DNA of 64,000 bases from Candidatus Gastranaerophilales bacterium (GCA_944325835.1 CALVBO010000005.1:1-64000); one strand, 5' to 3'; positions 24,084 through 33,568 are shown, counted from the stretch's first letter. Numbers and translations are program-made. Notes: generated by a model not told the origin, from the sequence alone.

Positions 24084-24983
24084 ATGGAATACAGAATTGA
24101 TGCAGGCGAAATTATTACCGCAATGGTAACACCGTTTAACTCTAAAAGAGAAATTGATTATGATAAAACAACAGCTCTGGTCAAGCATTTGATGGATAAC
24201 GGCAGTGATGCCATACTGGTAGCCGGAACTACCGGCGAAAGCCCGACTCTTACACATGATGAGGAAATAGAACTTTTAAGTACCGTTAAAAGAGCTTCTG
24301 CAAATGCTTGCAAGGTTATAATGAATGCCAGCTCCAATTGTACAAAAACAGCCTGTAGAACTGCAAAACTTGCGCAAAAAGAAGATGTTGATGCACTTTT
24401 ATCTGTCGTGCCGTATTACAATAAACCTAATCAGGAAGGAATGTTTGAACACTTTTCCGCAATCGCTGAAAGCACTGATTTACCTGTGATTTTATATAAC
24501 ATTCCGGGGCGGACAGGTGTTAATATGCTTCCACAGACAGTTGCAAAGCTCGCAAATAAATATTCCAATATCGTTGCGATTAAGCAAAGCTGCGGCGATA
24601 TGGATGCGATTAGTGAAATGAAATGCCTTTGCCCTGAAGATTTTGTTATATATTCGGGTGATGACAGTCTGACACTTCCAATGCTGGCGCTTGGTGCGCA
24701 GGGCGTTATTTCCGTTGCGTCACACGTGTTCGGGTGCGAAATGAAATCTATGATTAGAAATTTCAAAACAGGGAATTTAAATGTCGCGCAAAATATGCAC
24801 AGAAAACTTTTCCCTTGCTTCAAAAAATTGTTTATGGCGCCGAACCCTATTCCGGTCAAGGCTGTTCTTGCACATAAAGGTATTATTGAAGAATATGTAA
24901 GACGTCCGCTCGTTGAATTGTCTGACGAGGCTAAAAAAGAATTGTTCGCTGTTATAGATGCGTTTTATGAGGATGAACTATAG
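24084..24983 (+). CDS. dapA: 4-hydroxy-tetrahydrodipicolinate synthase
   Basis: 299 aa. It condenses pyruvate with aspartate semialdehyde in lysine/diaminopimelate synthesis. GTTGESPTL (48-56), the Tyr138 region YNIPGRTGVN with R143, and Schiff-base K167 in VAIKQSCGD are present. KQSCGD replaces the common KEASGD, a mild variation. Other members of the superfamily (N-acetylneuraminate lyase) share the fold, but the GTTGES and R143 pattern favours DapA. A short hairpin (CCGCC/GGCGG, 24058-24072) lies just before the GAGGT ribosome site and might affect translation. Confidence 0.92.
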   Translation: MEYRIDAGEIITAMVTPFNSKREIDYDKTTALVKHLMDNGSDAILVAGTTGESPTLTHDEEIELLSTVKRASANACKVIMNASSNCTKTACRTAKLAQKEDVDALLSVVPYYNKPNQEGMFEHFSAIAESTDLPVILYNIPGRTGVNMLPQTVAKLANKYSNIVAIKQSCGDMDAISEMKCLCPEDFVIYSGDDSLTLPMLALGAQGVISVASHVFGCEMKSMIRNFKTGNLNVAQNMHRKLFPCFKKLFMAPNPIPVKAVLAHKGIIEEYVRRPLVELSDEAKKELFAVIDAFYEDEL

Positions 24984-25005
24984 TCTTTCGGGCTATAGTT
25001 TTATC
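24976..25005 (+). terminator. Terminator after dapA
   Basis: AACTATAG / CTATAGTT stem with a 9-base loop, followed by TTTTATCTTT. The stem includes the dapA stop codon. Confidence 0.65.
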
Positions 25006-25049
25006 TTTAGGAATATGTTTAAGATTATTAGTAAAAGAGGAATAAAAAA

Positions 25050-26357
25050 GTGAAAAACAAATTGATTATGTTCTGGGTGATTATGGCAATAACTATTGCA
25101 TCTATTGTCGTAATCTGCCTGAATCCGCCAAAACTCGGGCTGGATTTAATCGGAGGCTCCAGACTGACACTGGAAGCCAAGACAACTGATACTCTGGCAA
25201 AAATTACACCTGAGGTTATGGATAGATTGAAATTCGCTATCGAAAACCGTGTTAACAAACTTGGTGTTGCCGAAACTGTTGTTCAGCAGGTTGGTGAAAA
25301 ACGTTTGCTGGTTGAAATCCCTAACGTTTCTGACCTTAAAGAAGCAAAAGCATTTATCGGTGATACCGCTGAATTGGAATTCAAAAAAGAAAACGGTATT
25401 GACGCAAACGGCAATCAGATTTGGGAATCTACAGGCCTTACCGGTAAAGATCTTTCAAAATCTACTCTGTCAACAGACAGCGCCGGTAAGTGGGTTGTAG
25501 ATCTGGAATTTAACGGAGAAGGTACTAAAAAGTTTGCACAATTAACAACTGAATTGGTCGGTAAACAAATGGCAATCTTCTTCGGCGGAGATTTGCAGTC
25601 TGCGCCTGTTATCCGTGAGCCGATTTTACTCGGTCGCGCGCAAATCTCAGGCAGCGACGGGTTCGCGTATGAAGAAGCAGACAGAATGGTTAAACTCCTT
25701 AATGCAGGAGCATTGCCTGTTCCGGCTGAAATCGTTGAAGAAAATATCGTAGGACCGACTCTCGGTGCAGACAGTTTGGAAAAATCAAAATTCGCAGGAC
25801 TTGTCGGTTTAAGCCTTGTAATGCTGTTTATGCTTGTTTACTACCGTGTTCCGGGCATGATTGCAAACATTGCGTTGATTATCTATAGTTTAATCCTGTT
25901 TGCACTGTTCGTAACTATTCCGGTAACACTTACACTCGCCGGTATCGCAGGTTTCATCCTGAGTATTGGTATGGCGGTGGATGCGAATATTCTTATCTTT
26001 GAACGTACAAAAGAAGAACTGCGGGCTGGCAGAAACCTCTATACCGCAATTAACTCCGGTTTTGACAGAGCGTTTACAAGTATTTTCGACTCAAATATGA
26101 CAACAATTATCACCTGCGCAATCCTCTACTTCTGGGGTACAAGTATTGTTAAAGGATTTGCTTTAACACTGGCTCTCGGGGTAATGGTTTCTATGTTCAG
26201 TGCAATAACGATTACCAAAAACTTTATGCACCTGATTTTCGGAACAGGTGAGTTGAAATACCCTCAAATGTTCGGCTTGAGTAAGGAAGATATTGATTCG
26301 GCTTATACCGCAAGCGAAACTAAACGTGAAAAAGCCCGTTTCGGTATTTTGGACTAG
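25050..26357 (+). CDS. secD: Protein translocase subunit SecD
   Basis: 435 aa from a GTG with AAGAGGA upstream. The order is one membrane helix, the D1 motif GLDLIGGSRLTLEA, a periplasmic P1 region with the SecDF head (ELEFKKENGIDANGNQIW, GRAQISG), and five further helices with GPTLGADSLEKSKFAGLVGL and GMAVDANILIFERTKEELRAG. SecD uses the proton gradient to help complete export through SecYEG. It is shorter than E. coli SecD (about 615 aa) but similar in length to many other bacteria. It is followed 78 bp later by secF. Confidence 0.96.
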   Translation: MKNKLIMFWVIMAITIASIVVICLNPPKLGLDLIGGSRLTLEAKTTDTLAKITPEVMDRLKFAIENRVNKLGVAETVVQQVGEKRLLVEIPNVSDLKEAKAFIGDTAELEFKKENGIDANGNQIWESTGLTGKDLSKSTLSTDSAGKWVVDLEFNGEGTKKFAQLTTELVGKQMAIFFGGDLQSAPVIREPILLGRAQISGSDGFAYEEADRMVKLLNAGALPVPAEIVEENIVGPTLGADSLEKSKFAGLVGLSLVMLFMLVYYRVPGMIANIALIIYSLILFALFVTIPVTLTLAGIAGFILSIGMAVDANILIFERTKEELRAGRNLYTAINSGFDRAFTSIFDSNMTTIITCAILYFWGTSIVKGFALTLALGVMVSMFSAITITKNFMHLIFGTGELKYPQMFGLSKEDIDSAYTASETKREKARFGILD

Positions 26358-26435
26358 ACCGCGGATATTTGACGGGAACTGAATAGACGCGCCTAAAATA
26401 AATGGCGCCTGGAAAATGCTTTTAAGGAGAATAAA

Positions 26436-27410
26436 ATGAGTAATAAACATATAGTTCATATAGTTAAATACAGATGGGTGTGGATGATTTTGTCTGCGCT
26501 GCTTCTGTTACCGGGGCTTATTGCGATGGGCTATTCCATGGCAACATACCCGAATCACGCACCGCTTAAAGTCGGTATTGATTATACAGGCGGTACTATT
26601 TCACAGTATGCTGTGGCTGAAAAAGTTAGAATTGACGACAAAGATCAGCTTGCCGAACTCCGTGACGGCTTGAGTAAGGCGGATATTGAAAACCCTTATA
26701 TCCAAATCTTAGGCGTCAACCCGACCGCTGAAAACAAAAATGTTGAAACAATTATTTCTATCAGAACGAAATTTATTGATAAAGATTCTCAGGATTTGGA
26801 CAAAATAACTTCTGTTATGAAACAGGAATTTCCTTCTTCTGAACTTGTTTCTGTAAGTTCTGTCGGCCCTACGCTGGGTAATGAATTGTTTAAACATTCG
26901 TTTATTGTTCTGGCACTGGCGTTTCTTGGCATAGTAGCTTATCTTTCTGTAAGGTTTAGATTTGACTATGCTCTGGCTGCAATTCTGGGTGTCGGGCATG
27001 ATGTCCTTTTTGTTGTAGGTGTATTCTCAATACTTGGCTTACTCTTCAACGTTCAAATTGACGGATTATTTATTACGGCTGTGTTGACGGTAATCGGTTT
27101 CTCTGTTCACGATACAATCGTTACTTTCGACAGAATCCGTGAAAATTTGAGATACTACTCTAAGAAAATGACATTTGGCGAAATCGTTGACGCCTCTGTT
27201 AACCAGACACTGGCAAGAAGTATTAATACTTCACTTACAACATTGTTGACACTTCTTGCACTGTACTTCTTTGGCGGAGTTACAACAAAAGATTTCGTTC
27301 TTGCAATGATTTTAGGTATTGCAATCGGTACTTATTCCAGTATCTTCTTCTGCTCAATGCTTATTGAGTTCTGGAACGATAAGAAAAATAAACCGGTTAA
27401 AGCTGCGTAA
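26436..27410 (+). CDS. secF: Protein translocase subunit SecF
   Basis: 324 aa, six membrane helices. GIDYTGGTISQY (the D1 motif), SVGPTLGNELFKHSF, IGFSVHDTIVTFDRIRENLR and NTSLTTLLTLLALYFFGG are all present. It partners SecD in the SecDF complex. AAGGAGA precedes the ATG. The intergenic gap to secD contains a GCGCC/GGCGC hairpin (about 26389-26409). Confidence 0.96.
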   Translation: MSNKHIVHIVKYRWVWMILSALLLLPGLIAMGYSMATYPNHAPLKVGIDYTGGTISQYAVAEKVRIDDKDQLAELRDGLSKADIENPYIQILGVNPTAENKNVETIISIRTKFIDKDSQDLDKITSVMKQEFPSSELVSVSSVGPTLGNELFKHSFIVLALAFLGIVAYLSVRFRFDYALAAILGVGHDVLFVVGVFSILGLLFNVQIDGLFITAVLTVIGFSVHDTIVTFDRIRENLRYYSKKMTFGEIVDASVNQTLARSINTSLTTLLTLLALYFFGGVTTKDFVLAMILGIAIGTYSSIFFCSMLIEFWNDKKNKPVKAA

Positions 27411-27424
27411 GATTTAAAAATTGG

Positions 27425-27457
27425 AAATAGGGGCTTGCTAATGGCAAGCCCCTATTT
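27425..27457. terminator. Bidirectional terminator between secF and the EamA transporter
   Basis: A perfect 14-bp stem AAATAGGGGCTTGC / GCAAGCCCCTATTT with a 5-base loop; A and T runs on both sides allow it to serve both convergent genes. Confidence 0.92.
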
Positions 27458-27460
27458 TAT

Positions 27461-28348
27461 TTATCTATGTTTATCTTTCGCAAGAATTATCATTAAGACG
27501 GCGGTTAGGATTGTTATAATTCCGGTGATGATTCTTGGCGTGAGTTGTTCGTGGAACACTACGACACCGAAAAACAGGGCCGTAACAGGCTCTAATGCCC
27601 CGAGCACCGCAGCAGGTGTTGAACCTATAAGCTTTATTGAAATAGTCATTGCTTCAAGTGATACAATTGTCGGAAGGATTGAAAGTGCAATTGCACTGAG
27701 CCATAATACAGGCGTGTGTATGAACTGTAATTCTGTGCAGAATTTCAGGTTGATAACGTATACCAGAAGCCCGAATAACATTACGTAAAAAGAGAGTTTC
27801 GCGGTATTTATATGTTTTATTGCCGGAATATTTTTTACGCCTATGATGTAAATTGCGTAAGTCAGAGCAGATAAAAATACAAGAATAACTCCCGTGAGGT
27901 TTAAACTTTGGCCCAGCTTGCCGTTATATAAAAGTCCTATGCCTATGGTTGTCAGAAGGATTGAGAGGATTGCGCTAAAACACAACCTTTCTTTAAAGAA
28001 AATTGCCATAAGAACGGCAACCAGTACCGGATAGATAAAAAGTATTGTAGAAGCAATTCCGGCGTCAATATAAGTGTAACTCATAAACAAAGTTAAGGAA
28101 GATAGCGAAAACATAATCCCCATTATGAAAAGCAGAAAAAATTCTTTCAATGTTATTTTTAGCGAGATTTTTTTGAAGAATTTTACCCAGATTCCGAAGA
28201 TAATAACCGCAAAAACGTATCTGTAAAAAAGAACAGAATTGACGCCAATGCCGTTATTTATTAACGGAAGGGCAAAAAGCGGGTTCATCCCGTAACAGGC
28301 TGCCGCAGCTGCTCCATATAATCCGCCGGTAAGTTTTCGTCTTATCAT
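27461..28348 (-). CDS. EamA-family (DMT) transporter
   Basis: 295 aa with about ten hydrophobic helices arranged as two EamA repeats (GAAAAACYGMNPLFALPLI at the start of the first; TGVILVFLSALTYAIYIIGVKNI at the start of the second). PVLVAVLMAIFFKERL and EPVTALFFGVVVFHEQLTPR are the paired helix-4 signatures. Drug/metabolite-type exporter or importer in the cytoplasmic membrane; the substrate is not predictable. It stands alone, convergent with secF. Confidence 0.9.
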   Translation of the reverse strand: MIRRKLTGGLYGAAAAACYGMNPLFALPLINNGIGVNSVLFYRYVFAVIIFGIWVKFFKKISLKITLKEFFLLFIMGIMFSLSSLTLFMSYTYIDAGIASTILFIYPVLVAVLMAIFFKERLCFSAILSILLTTIGIGLLYNGKLGQSLNLTGVILVFLSALTYAIYIIGVKNIPAIKHINTAKLSFYVMLFGLLVYVINLKFCTELQFIHTPVLWLSAIALSILPTIVSLEAMTISIKLIGSTPAAVLGALEPVTALFFGVVVFHEQLTPRIITGIITILTAVLMIILAKDKHR

Positions 28349-28406
28349 TATTCTATAATCTCCTGTGCAACAGAATAATCTAAAAGAAATAAAAAATCAA
28401 AATTTG

Positions 28407-28434
28407 TTGAAAACCTTTAAAAATACGTTATAAT
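28407..28434 (+). promoter_or_regulatory. Promoter of the sugar porter gene
   Basis: TTGAAA and TATAAT separated by 16 bp, 31 bp before the ATG of the MFS transporter. Confidence 0.6.
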
Positions 28435-28464
28435 ATTAATAGGCATTCTAATGGAAAGGGAGTT

Positions 28465-29829
28465 ATGGATACAAAATATATTTTGCTGTATATTATTGCT
28501 GTAATTGCATCTCTGGGCGGTTTGTTGTCCGGTTATGACACGGGTGTAATCTCTGGCGCGCTGTTATTTATTAACGATTCATGGAATTTGTCGGATTCCC
28601 TGCAAGGGATTCTGGTTAGTTCCGTTTTAATCGGTGCGGTAATCGGCGCTGCTACAAACGGGGTTCTTGCAGATTTATTCGGCAGAAAGAAAATTATTAT
28701 TGCAACGGCAATAATTTTTATTCTGGGTTCAATTGCCTGTGCTTTTGCTCCGAATATTTATGTACTTATACTTTCGCGATTGTTCGTAGGCTTTGCCGTT
28801 GGAATTGTCAATTTCGTTGTTCCGCTGTATCTCTCGGAGGTTTCGCCAAAACATCTTAGAGGAACTCTGGTATCGCTTTATCAATGGGCAATTACATCAG
28901 GTATTTTGTTCTCGTACCTGATAAATGCGATTTTTGCGCACGCTGTATATAACTGGCGCTGGATGCTTTTTGCCGGCGTTGTTCCGGGCACGATACTTCT
29001 GGTGGGAATGCTGTTTTTATCAGATACGCCGCGCTGGCTTGTAAGTAAAGGCAGAGAGGATGAGGCAAGAAAGGTATTTAAGAAAATTGAGCCGGATGCG
29101 GATGTCGATGCTGAAATAGAACAGGTTAAAGCAAATATTGCGCAGGCTGAAACTACTGACAAAAAATTCCGTTTCCGCAAATGGATGATTATGCCGTTTG
29201 TTGTTGGCATCGGGATTATGTTTGCGCAAATTTGTACCGGTATAAATACGATTATTTATTATGCCCCTACAATATTTAAAACTGCGGGATTTGATTCAAA
29301 TCTTGGCGCGATTTACGCAACAACAGGAATTGGAGTGGTAAACTTTTTGATGACAATTGTTGCTATATATTTTACGGACCGACTCGGGCGCAAACCGCTT
29401 TTATATTTCGGGCTTGCAGGTGTAATGTTAAGCTTATTTGCTCTGGGTTCGGCCTTCCAGTTTGAAGCGATTTTGGGGGATAACCTTAAATGGGTTGCGG
29501 TCGGAAGTCTGGTAACTTATATTGTATGTTTTGCAATGAGTTTAGGGCCAATTGGCTGGATCCTCGTATCGGAAGTGTTCCCGCTCAAAATCCGCGGGAT
29601 TGCAATGAGTATCTGTACGGTTTCAAACTTCGCGTTTAACTTTTTTGTTGTCGCAAGTTTTCCGATACTACTGCACAGAATCGGCGGTGCGTTTACATTC
29701 TGGATGTTCGGTGTCGTATCATTCATTTGCATTCTGTTCGTTTACTTCTTCGTCCCTGAAACAAAAGGAATTTCTCTGGAACAGATAGAGCGCAACTGGT
29801 TGAAAGGCGTTAATCCCAGAGATTTTTAG
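28465..29829 (+). CDS. MFS sugar:proton symporter (sugar porter family)
   Basis: 454 aa, 12 membrane helices. Sugar-porter signatures are complete: GYDTGVISGALLFI, LADLFGRKKIII, RLFVGFAVGIVNFVVPLYLSEVSP, TPRWLVSKGR at the end of the first half, QICTGINTIIYYAPTIF, DRLGRKPLL, and PETKGISLEQIE at the C-terminus. Related to XylE/GalP/GlcP; it imports a hexose or pentose with protons. AAAGGGAG precedes the ATG. A short GCGGTT/AACCGC hairpin follows the stop (29838-29852). Confidence 0.93.
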   Translation: MDTKYILLYIIAVIASLGGLLSGYDTGVISGALLFINDSWNLSDSLQGILVSSVLIGAVIGAATNGVLADLFGRKKIIIATAIIFILGSIACAFAPNIYVLILSRLFVGFAVGIVNFVVPLYLSEVSPKHLRGTLVSLYQWAITSGILFSYLINAIFAHAVYNWRWMLFAGVVPGTILLVGMLFLSDTPRWLVSKGREDEARKVFKKIEPDADVDAEIEQVKANIAQAETTDKKFRFRKWMIMPFVVGIGIMFAQICTGINTIIYYAPTIFKTAGFDSNLGAIYATTGIGVVNFLMTIVAIYFTDRLGRKPLLYFGLAGVMLSLFALGSAFQFEAILGDNLKWVAVGSLVTYIVCFAMSLGPIGWILVSEVFPLKIRGIAMSICTVSNFAFNFFVVASFPILLHRIGGAFTFWMFGVVSFICILFVYFFVPETKGISLEQIERNWLKGVNPRDF

Positions 29830-29890
29830 CTTGTAGTGCGGTTGCAAACCGCGTGGAATCCATTGAGTTCGGGATTATAAATGATGCTTA

Positions 29891-31336
29891 TTAACCGAAA
29901 GTCTTAAATCCGCTTTCAACAGCTTTTTCAATAACCTTTGAAACAGCATCTTTTTCATTTGAAACCGCATTGTGTTCGGTGTCGAGCTGTTTAAGACGCA
30001 ATTCAAGGTTTTTATCTTCAGATTGGATTATTTCAATTTTGGCATTGATTTCTTCAATGGATTGATCGTAGGATGCTTTGTCGTATTCATACTGGTTCAT
30101 AGCATCTTCGTAGGCATCCTGATCTGTTACAGTATTGGTAGACAACGCATAATCTTTACCGTCAATCGTAATCTTTATGTAGCGGCCTGTGGAATCCCGT
30201 TCCAGTTCAACTCCGTCAACGCCCTTAACTTCTTCAATGCGTTCGGCAGAACCGAGTTTGTAAGCACCTATGAATGATTGGGAATTGTTTTTACCATCCC
30301 AGACCGCACCGGTTACTTCATCAGCTTTGTAGTAGACTCCTTCATATTCGCCTGTGGAAGTGTTTTGAACGTATCTCACAAACCATTGACCGGTTTGATC
30401 GCCGTTATTTAATTCGTCGTTCAACAGTTTTAAAATAGCCTTTTCTTCCTCAACGGTCTGCGTGACTTGATCCGGACTTAATGTGCTAAGGTATGGATCG
30501 TTCGCTACATCATTATAAATCGTAATGCTGTTGATTTCATCTGTAGTTAAATATCTTTTATTGGTGTTGACGATATCTGCTTCTTTGCTATAAGTGTTAT
30601 CTGCATTCTTTTGAACGAGAGTGACCGCTTTATCCGGATCTGTCTGGGTGTCATCATAAAGACACATAATTAAATCATCTTCGGTTAATCCGGCTTGAGT
30701 AACTTTTGTACCGTCATCTGCCAGAGTATAGAAAGAACCGTCTGTATCTTTGTAAACCCTTTCGGCCGCGCTGTAATCAGCATTAAATTTGTAATATTCA
30801 AGATTAGCGACTTCCTGTGCAGTACAAACTTTTAAACCGCGGGTTGTAGTTTCTTCGTTAATATAATAGCCGCCGGTATCATTATTGACAGTGTAGGTTG
30901 TTCCGTCTATGTTGATTGAGTTACCGACGGTTGTACCGCCTCCGACCTGTCCTAAAAGTCTGAGTTTAGTCCCGCCGATATTATAAGTTCCGCCGCCCAT
31001 ATTTGTGACAATACTCGGAGATGCGGAAACAATAGAAAAATCATCAGTCCAGGATCTGATGTAGCTAACTTTGTATGTACCGGGGTTTGCCGGATCTGAA
31101 ATCAGAGAAGTTATTTGATTAGTTAAAGCCCCGTCGTTAAAGGAATAGACTGTCTGGGTAAATTCTTCAACAGAAGGCGCGGTCGGCACATCCATACCCA
31201 GAAGATCTGTGTAGTATGAAGCAGATTTATTTGAAAGGGCAGTTCTTTGTTGGTTAATTTGCTGTCCTTCAAATTCTAAGTTATTCATTCTTGCCGTCAA
31301 ACCCAGAAACCGGGCTTGAGATGCTGCCATACCCAT
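29891..31336 (-). CDS. Coiled-coil protein with MGMAASQ N-terminus, possible secreted protein
   Basis: 481 aa. The N-terminal 45 residues (MGMAASQARFLGLTARMNNLEF...) and the C-terminal 90 residues (DASYDQSIEEINAKIEII, then NLELRLKQLDTEHNAVSNEKDAVSKVIEKA in parts) form helices that could pair, as in flagellin-like or type III-secreted rods. The middle is a Thr/Asp/Gly-rich variable region. There is no signal peptide. The start at 31336 is preferred: GAGGAAA lies 8 bp upstream, whereas the longer frame would use a TTG inside that site. The 106-aa protein at 56457 has a similar N-terminus. I suspect export through the flagellar/type III apparatus, but this is inference. Confidence 0.75.
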   Translation of the reverse strand: MGMAASQARFLGLTARMNNLEFEGQQINQQRTALSNKSASYYTDLLGMDVPTAPSVEEFTQTVYSFNDGALTNQITSLISDPANPGTYKVSYIRSWTDDFSIVSASPSIVTNMGGGTYNIGGTKLRLLGQVGGGTTVGNSINIDGTTYTVNNDTGGYYINEETTTRGLKVCTAQEVANLEYYKFNADYSAAERVYKDTDGSFYTLADDGTKVTQAGLTEDDLIMCLYDDTQTDPDKAVTLVQKNADNTYSKEADIVNTNKRYLTTDEINSITIYNDVANDPYLSTLSPDQVTQTVEEEKAILKLLNDELNNGDQTGQWFVRYVQNTSTGEYEGVYYKADEVTGAVWDGKNNSQSFIGAYKLGSAERIEEVKGVDGVELERDSTGRYIKITIDGKDYALSTNTVTDQDAYEDAMNQYEYDKASYDQSIEEINAKIEIIQSEDKNLELRLKQLDTEHNAVSNEKDAVSKVIEKAVESGFKTFG

Positions 31337-31434
31337 TGTTGATTTCCTCAAAATAATACTATCATGATTGATATCGGCATTTTGAGGTATATCTTTAGTA
31401 ATAAGGATAAAATGTTACAGAATTTTACGACAAT

Positions 31435-32775
31435 TTATGCGTAGTCGCCGTAAGTCCACCATTTCCAACCCGGAACGGGTTCTTTTTCATCTTCGCTGAC
31501 TATACCATCTCCGTTAAGGTCTGCATTTTCTACGTTATTGTAGTAAGTATCAATGTGCGTGTTAATAGAATTCTGTTCGTCAGAACCGCTCCATTGACCG
31601 CATGCAATACTGTCGAGGTAATCTTCTTCTGTCTGGTATGCAACATACTCGCCCCATGTTTCTCCAGTGCCGCGAACAAAGGCTGTGGCGTGTGTGAGTT
31701 CATGTACAAGTGTTCCAACTAAATCATACCATTGGATAGATGGTTGTGTATAGTATGTTTCATCTAAGAATAACCCGCCCTGATCAAAGTATGCTTGCAG
31801 AGGATTGCCATCGGCATCGTAAGCATAGGTATACCAGCAATCGTCATCTGTATAATAGGAACCGTCATTATTTGTTAAGCTTATATACGCTCCTAAATTC
31901 CATGGAATGTTTCCGCTAAGATAATCATCAAAGTCAGAACCGGAGTTTAAGTCTTTGAATCCTATTTTATTTTCTGCAATAAGCCTGTTTAATGCTTGAA
32001 TTTGGTCTGTCATACCGGTCTGTTCAAAATATTCTCTTGCTTTTTCAATCGCGAAATCCAGTTTTTGCTGTGCGGTCATATTATTAAAATCTTTTTGAAG
32101 TTCATTTGAATATTCTTGAACTTTATTCAGATAATCAGAAACGGTAGCCATTTCATCCCCGACGAAATCGGAGATTTCTTCATAAGATAGAACACCGTCG
32201 TTGTCGGTATCTATGAGGTTAAACCCGTGGTTCATTATACCGAAGAAGCTGTTGTTGTTTCGTTCCCAATCGTCACGCTGGGTTAACTGCCACAGAGCAT
32301 TACCGTCAAGTCCGGTTTCTTTTGTGACGGTCGGATCAATCGTGTTAATATAATTAAACATTTCATCAACATCGTCGAAGTCATGCATAAACCCGATTTG
32401 TCCGGCAGGCGTTTCGCCGGTATCCGGTGTCGTTCCGGGGCCAGGCGTAGTTGTCGGGTGGTGTAAATCATAAATTACCTGCTTAATACGCGAAATTTCT
32501 GCGGCAGAAAGCGAGGAAATAGTAACAGCGTTAGTGTTTACCGTCAAAATGTTAGAGGTCGCTGCGGCGATTTTCTGACTTTCGTTAAAATTATTCATAG
32601 CAAAATCATTGGCGATTTCATAATCCGCCGAAGTCAGGGTAGTACTAACAGTACTACCGGCAGAGCCGGTGACGACCGGGTCTGCCGAAGCATCGCTTTG
32701 TAGAATATTTTTATTTTGTTCGCTCTGCGCTTTTTTGTATAAAAGCAGCTGGAGCATCGGTTCGCCTATTTGCAT
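31435..32775 (-). CDS. Zinc metalloprotease-like protein with two EF-hand loops
   Basis: 446 aa. A zincin motif H358-E-L-T-H362 (LVHELTHATAF) is followed by GETWGEYVAYQTEEDYLD, where a Glu or Asp could be the third ligand. Two calcium-binding EF-hand/dockerin-type loops flank it: DTDNDGVLSYEE (189-200) and DLNGDGIVSEDE (419-430). Residues 25-125 are a Ser/Thr- then Pro/Thr/Gly-rich linker. There is no Sec signal; the N-terminus (MQIGEPMLQLLLYKKAQSEQ) is amphipathic, as in type III-secreted proteins. AAGGAG precedes the ATG. It shares direction with the coiled-coil gene downstream (98 bp). Probably extracellular, substrate unknown. Confidence 0.75.
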   Translation of the reverse strand: MQIGEPMLQLLLYKKAQSEQNKNILQSDASADPVVTGSAGSTVSTTLTSADYEIANDFAMNNFNESQKIAAATSNILTVNTNAVTISSLSAAEISRIKQVIYDLHHPTTTPGPGTTPDTGETPAGQIGFMHDFDDVDEMFNYINTIDPTVTKETGLDGNALWQLTQRDDWERNNNSFFGIMNHGFNLIDTDNDGVLSYEEISDFVGDEMATVSDYLNKVQEYSNELQKDFNNMTAQQKLDFAIEKAREYFEQTGMTDQIQALNRLIAENKIGFKDLNSGSDFDDYLSGNIPWNLGAYISLTNNDGSYYTDDDCWYTYAYDADGNPLQAYFDQGGLFLDETYYTQPSIQWYDLVGTLVHELTHATAFVRGTGETWGEYVAYQTEEDYLDSIACGQWSGSDEQNSINTHIDTYYNNVENADLNGDGIVSEDEKEPVPGWKWWTYGDYA

Positions 32776-32852
32776 TGCCGCTCCTTATAAAAGGAGTGTC
32801 GACAATTTAGAAGTTATTCTTTATGTTTGCAGTAAGAAAATTTACAAAAATT

Positions 32853-32888
32853 AATAGTATATATCACTTGAGATGAAAGTTATTTAGT
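32853..32888 (+). repeat. 36-bp direct repeat, left copy
   Basis: Matches 35109-35144 at 35 of 36 positions (one A/G difference). On the minus strand it encodes the same last residues, NNFHLK-stop, as the XRE gene at the other copy. It follows the stop of the 210-aa gene. Confidence 0.9.
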
Positions 32889-32935
32889 ATCCGAGAATGT
32901 TCTGCGATATGGAATTTAGATAGCCGAGATTTGCT

Positions 32936-33568
32936 TTATTCGTTCGGATTAAAAATTTTATTTTGTATCTTTTCTAATTGTATCAACGCATTCTCATATA
33001 ATTTTTTTTGTATTCTGAAAGCCATGCCTAGCATTTTATTATGTATTAGAGTATCCCGTGAGTTGAGGTTCTGCATTTTTGTTATCATCGGGTTTATAAG
33101 GTCAAGTTCTTGCTCTGTTAGCTCTTCAGAATAAAATTTTTTTTGAAATCTTTCCTCGGCAAAATCTATTATACTTCGCTCCATAAAGTCTTCATCCTTC
33201 AAGGCTTCATTAATGGGTGTTTTGTAATATTGCTCTAACTCAAACTCACATTGTAGTTCCTCTGTAATATAATTGCTTGCTACTTTTTCTTTATTTACAA
33301 AGATATCTGTACCTGTCGGACTCTTATATAAAATACCTGTATTTTCTGTTTTTTCAAACTGGATAACATCATCTTTTGAATCATTTAAAATAGCATTAAG
33401 TGCTTTAATAAGGCTTCTACAATAACCTGCTTCTTCGTCGTATATTGTTGCATTTTTGATTGTGTGTGATATTGTGTTTTTCAGGCTTTGTGTGGGTATA
33501 ATGCGTGATTCAAATTTTATAGAATGTTGATTATTAAAATTATTTTGCGCTGTATTAATAGTAATCAT
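32936..33568 (-). CDS. Hypothetical protein (210 aa)
   Basis: Not recognised. Residues 1-35 are Asn/Gln-rich and run into IKFESRIIPTQSLKNTISHTIKNAT; the rest is a mixed alpha-beta then helical, acidic region (EELTEQELDLINPMITKMQNL, YENALIQLEKIQNKIFN). The translation start is well supported (TAAGGAGATTTTCT before ATG). The gene is AT-rich and lies inside the block bounded by 36-bp repeats, divergent from the Fic gene. The N-terminus resembles that of two other unrelated proteins here in ending its Asn-rich stretch with a KF dipeptide. Confidence 0.7.
   Translation of the reverse strand: MITINTAQNNFNNQHSIKFESRIIPTQSLKNTISHTIKNATIYDEEAGYCRSLIKALNAILNDSKDDVIQFEKTENTGILYKSPTGTDIFVNKEKVASNYITEELQCEFELEQYYKTPINEALKDEDFMERSIIDFAEERFQKKFYSEELTEQELDLINPMITKMQNLNSRDTLIHNKMLGMAFRIQKKLYENALIQLEKIQNKIFNPNE

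Noticed and set aside
32840-32935. A frame reading ..NLGYLNSISQNILGY after the 210-aa gene on the minus strand
   Set aside because: It has no start or ribosome site of its own and is not continuous with the gene upstream. It could be a remnant but cannot be supported.
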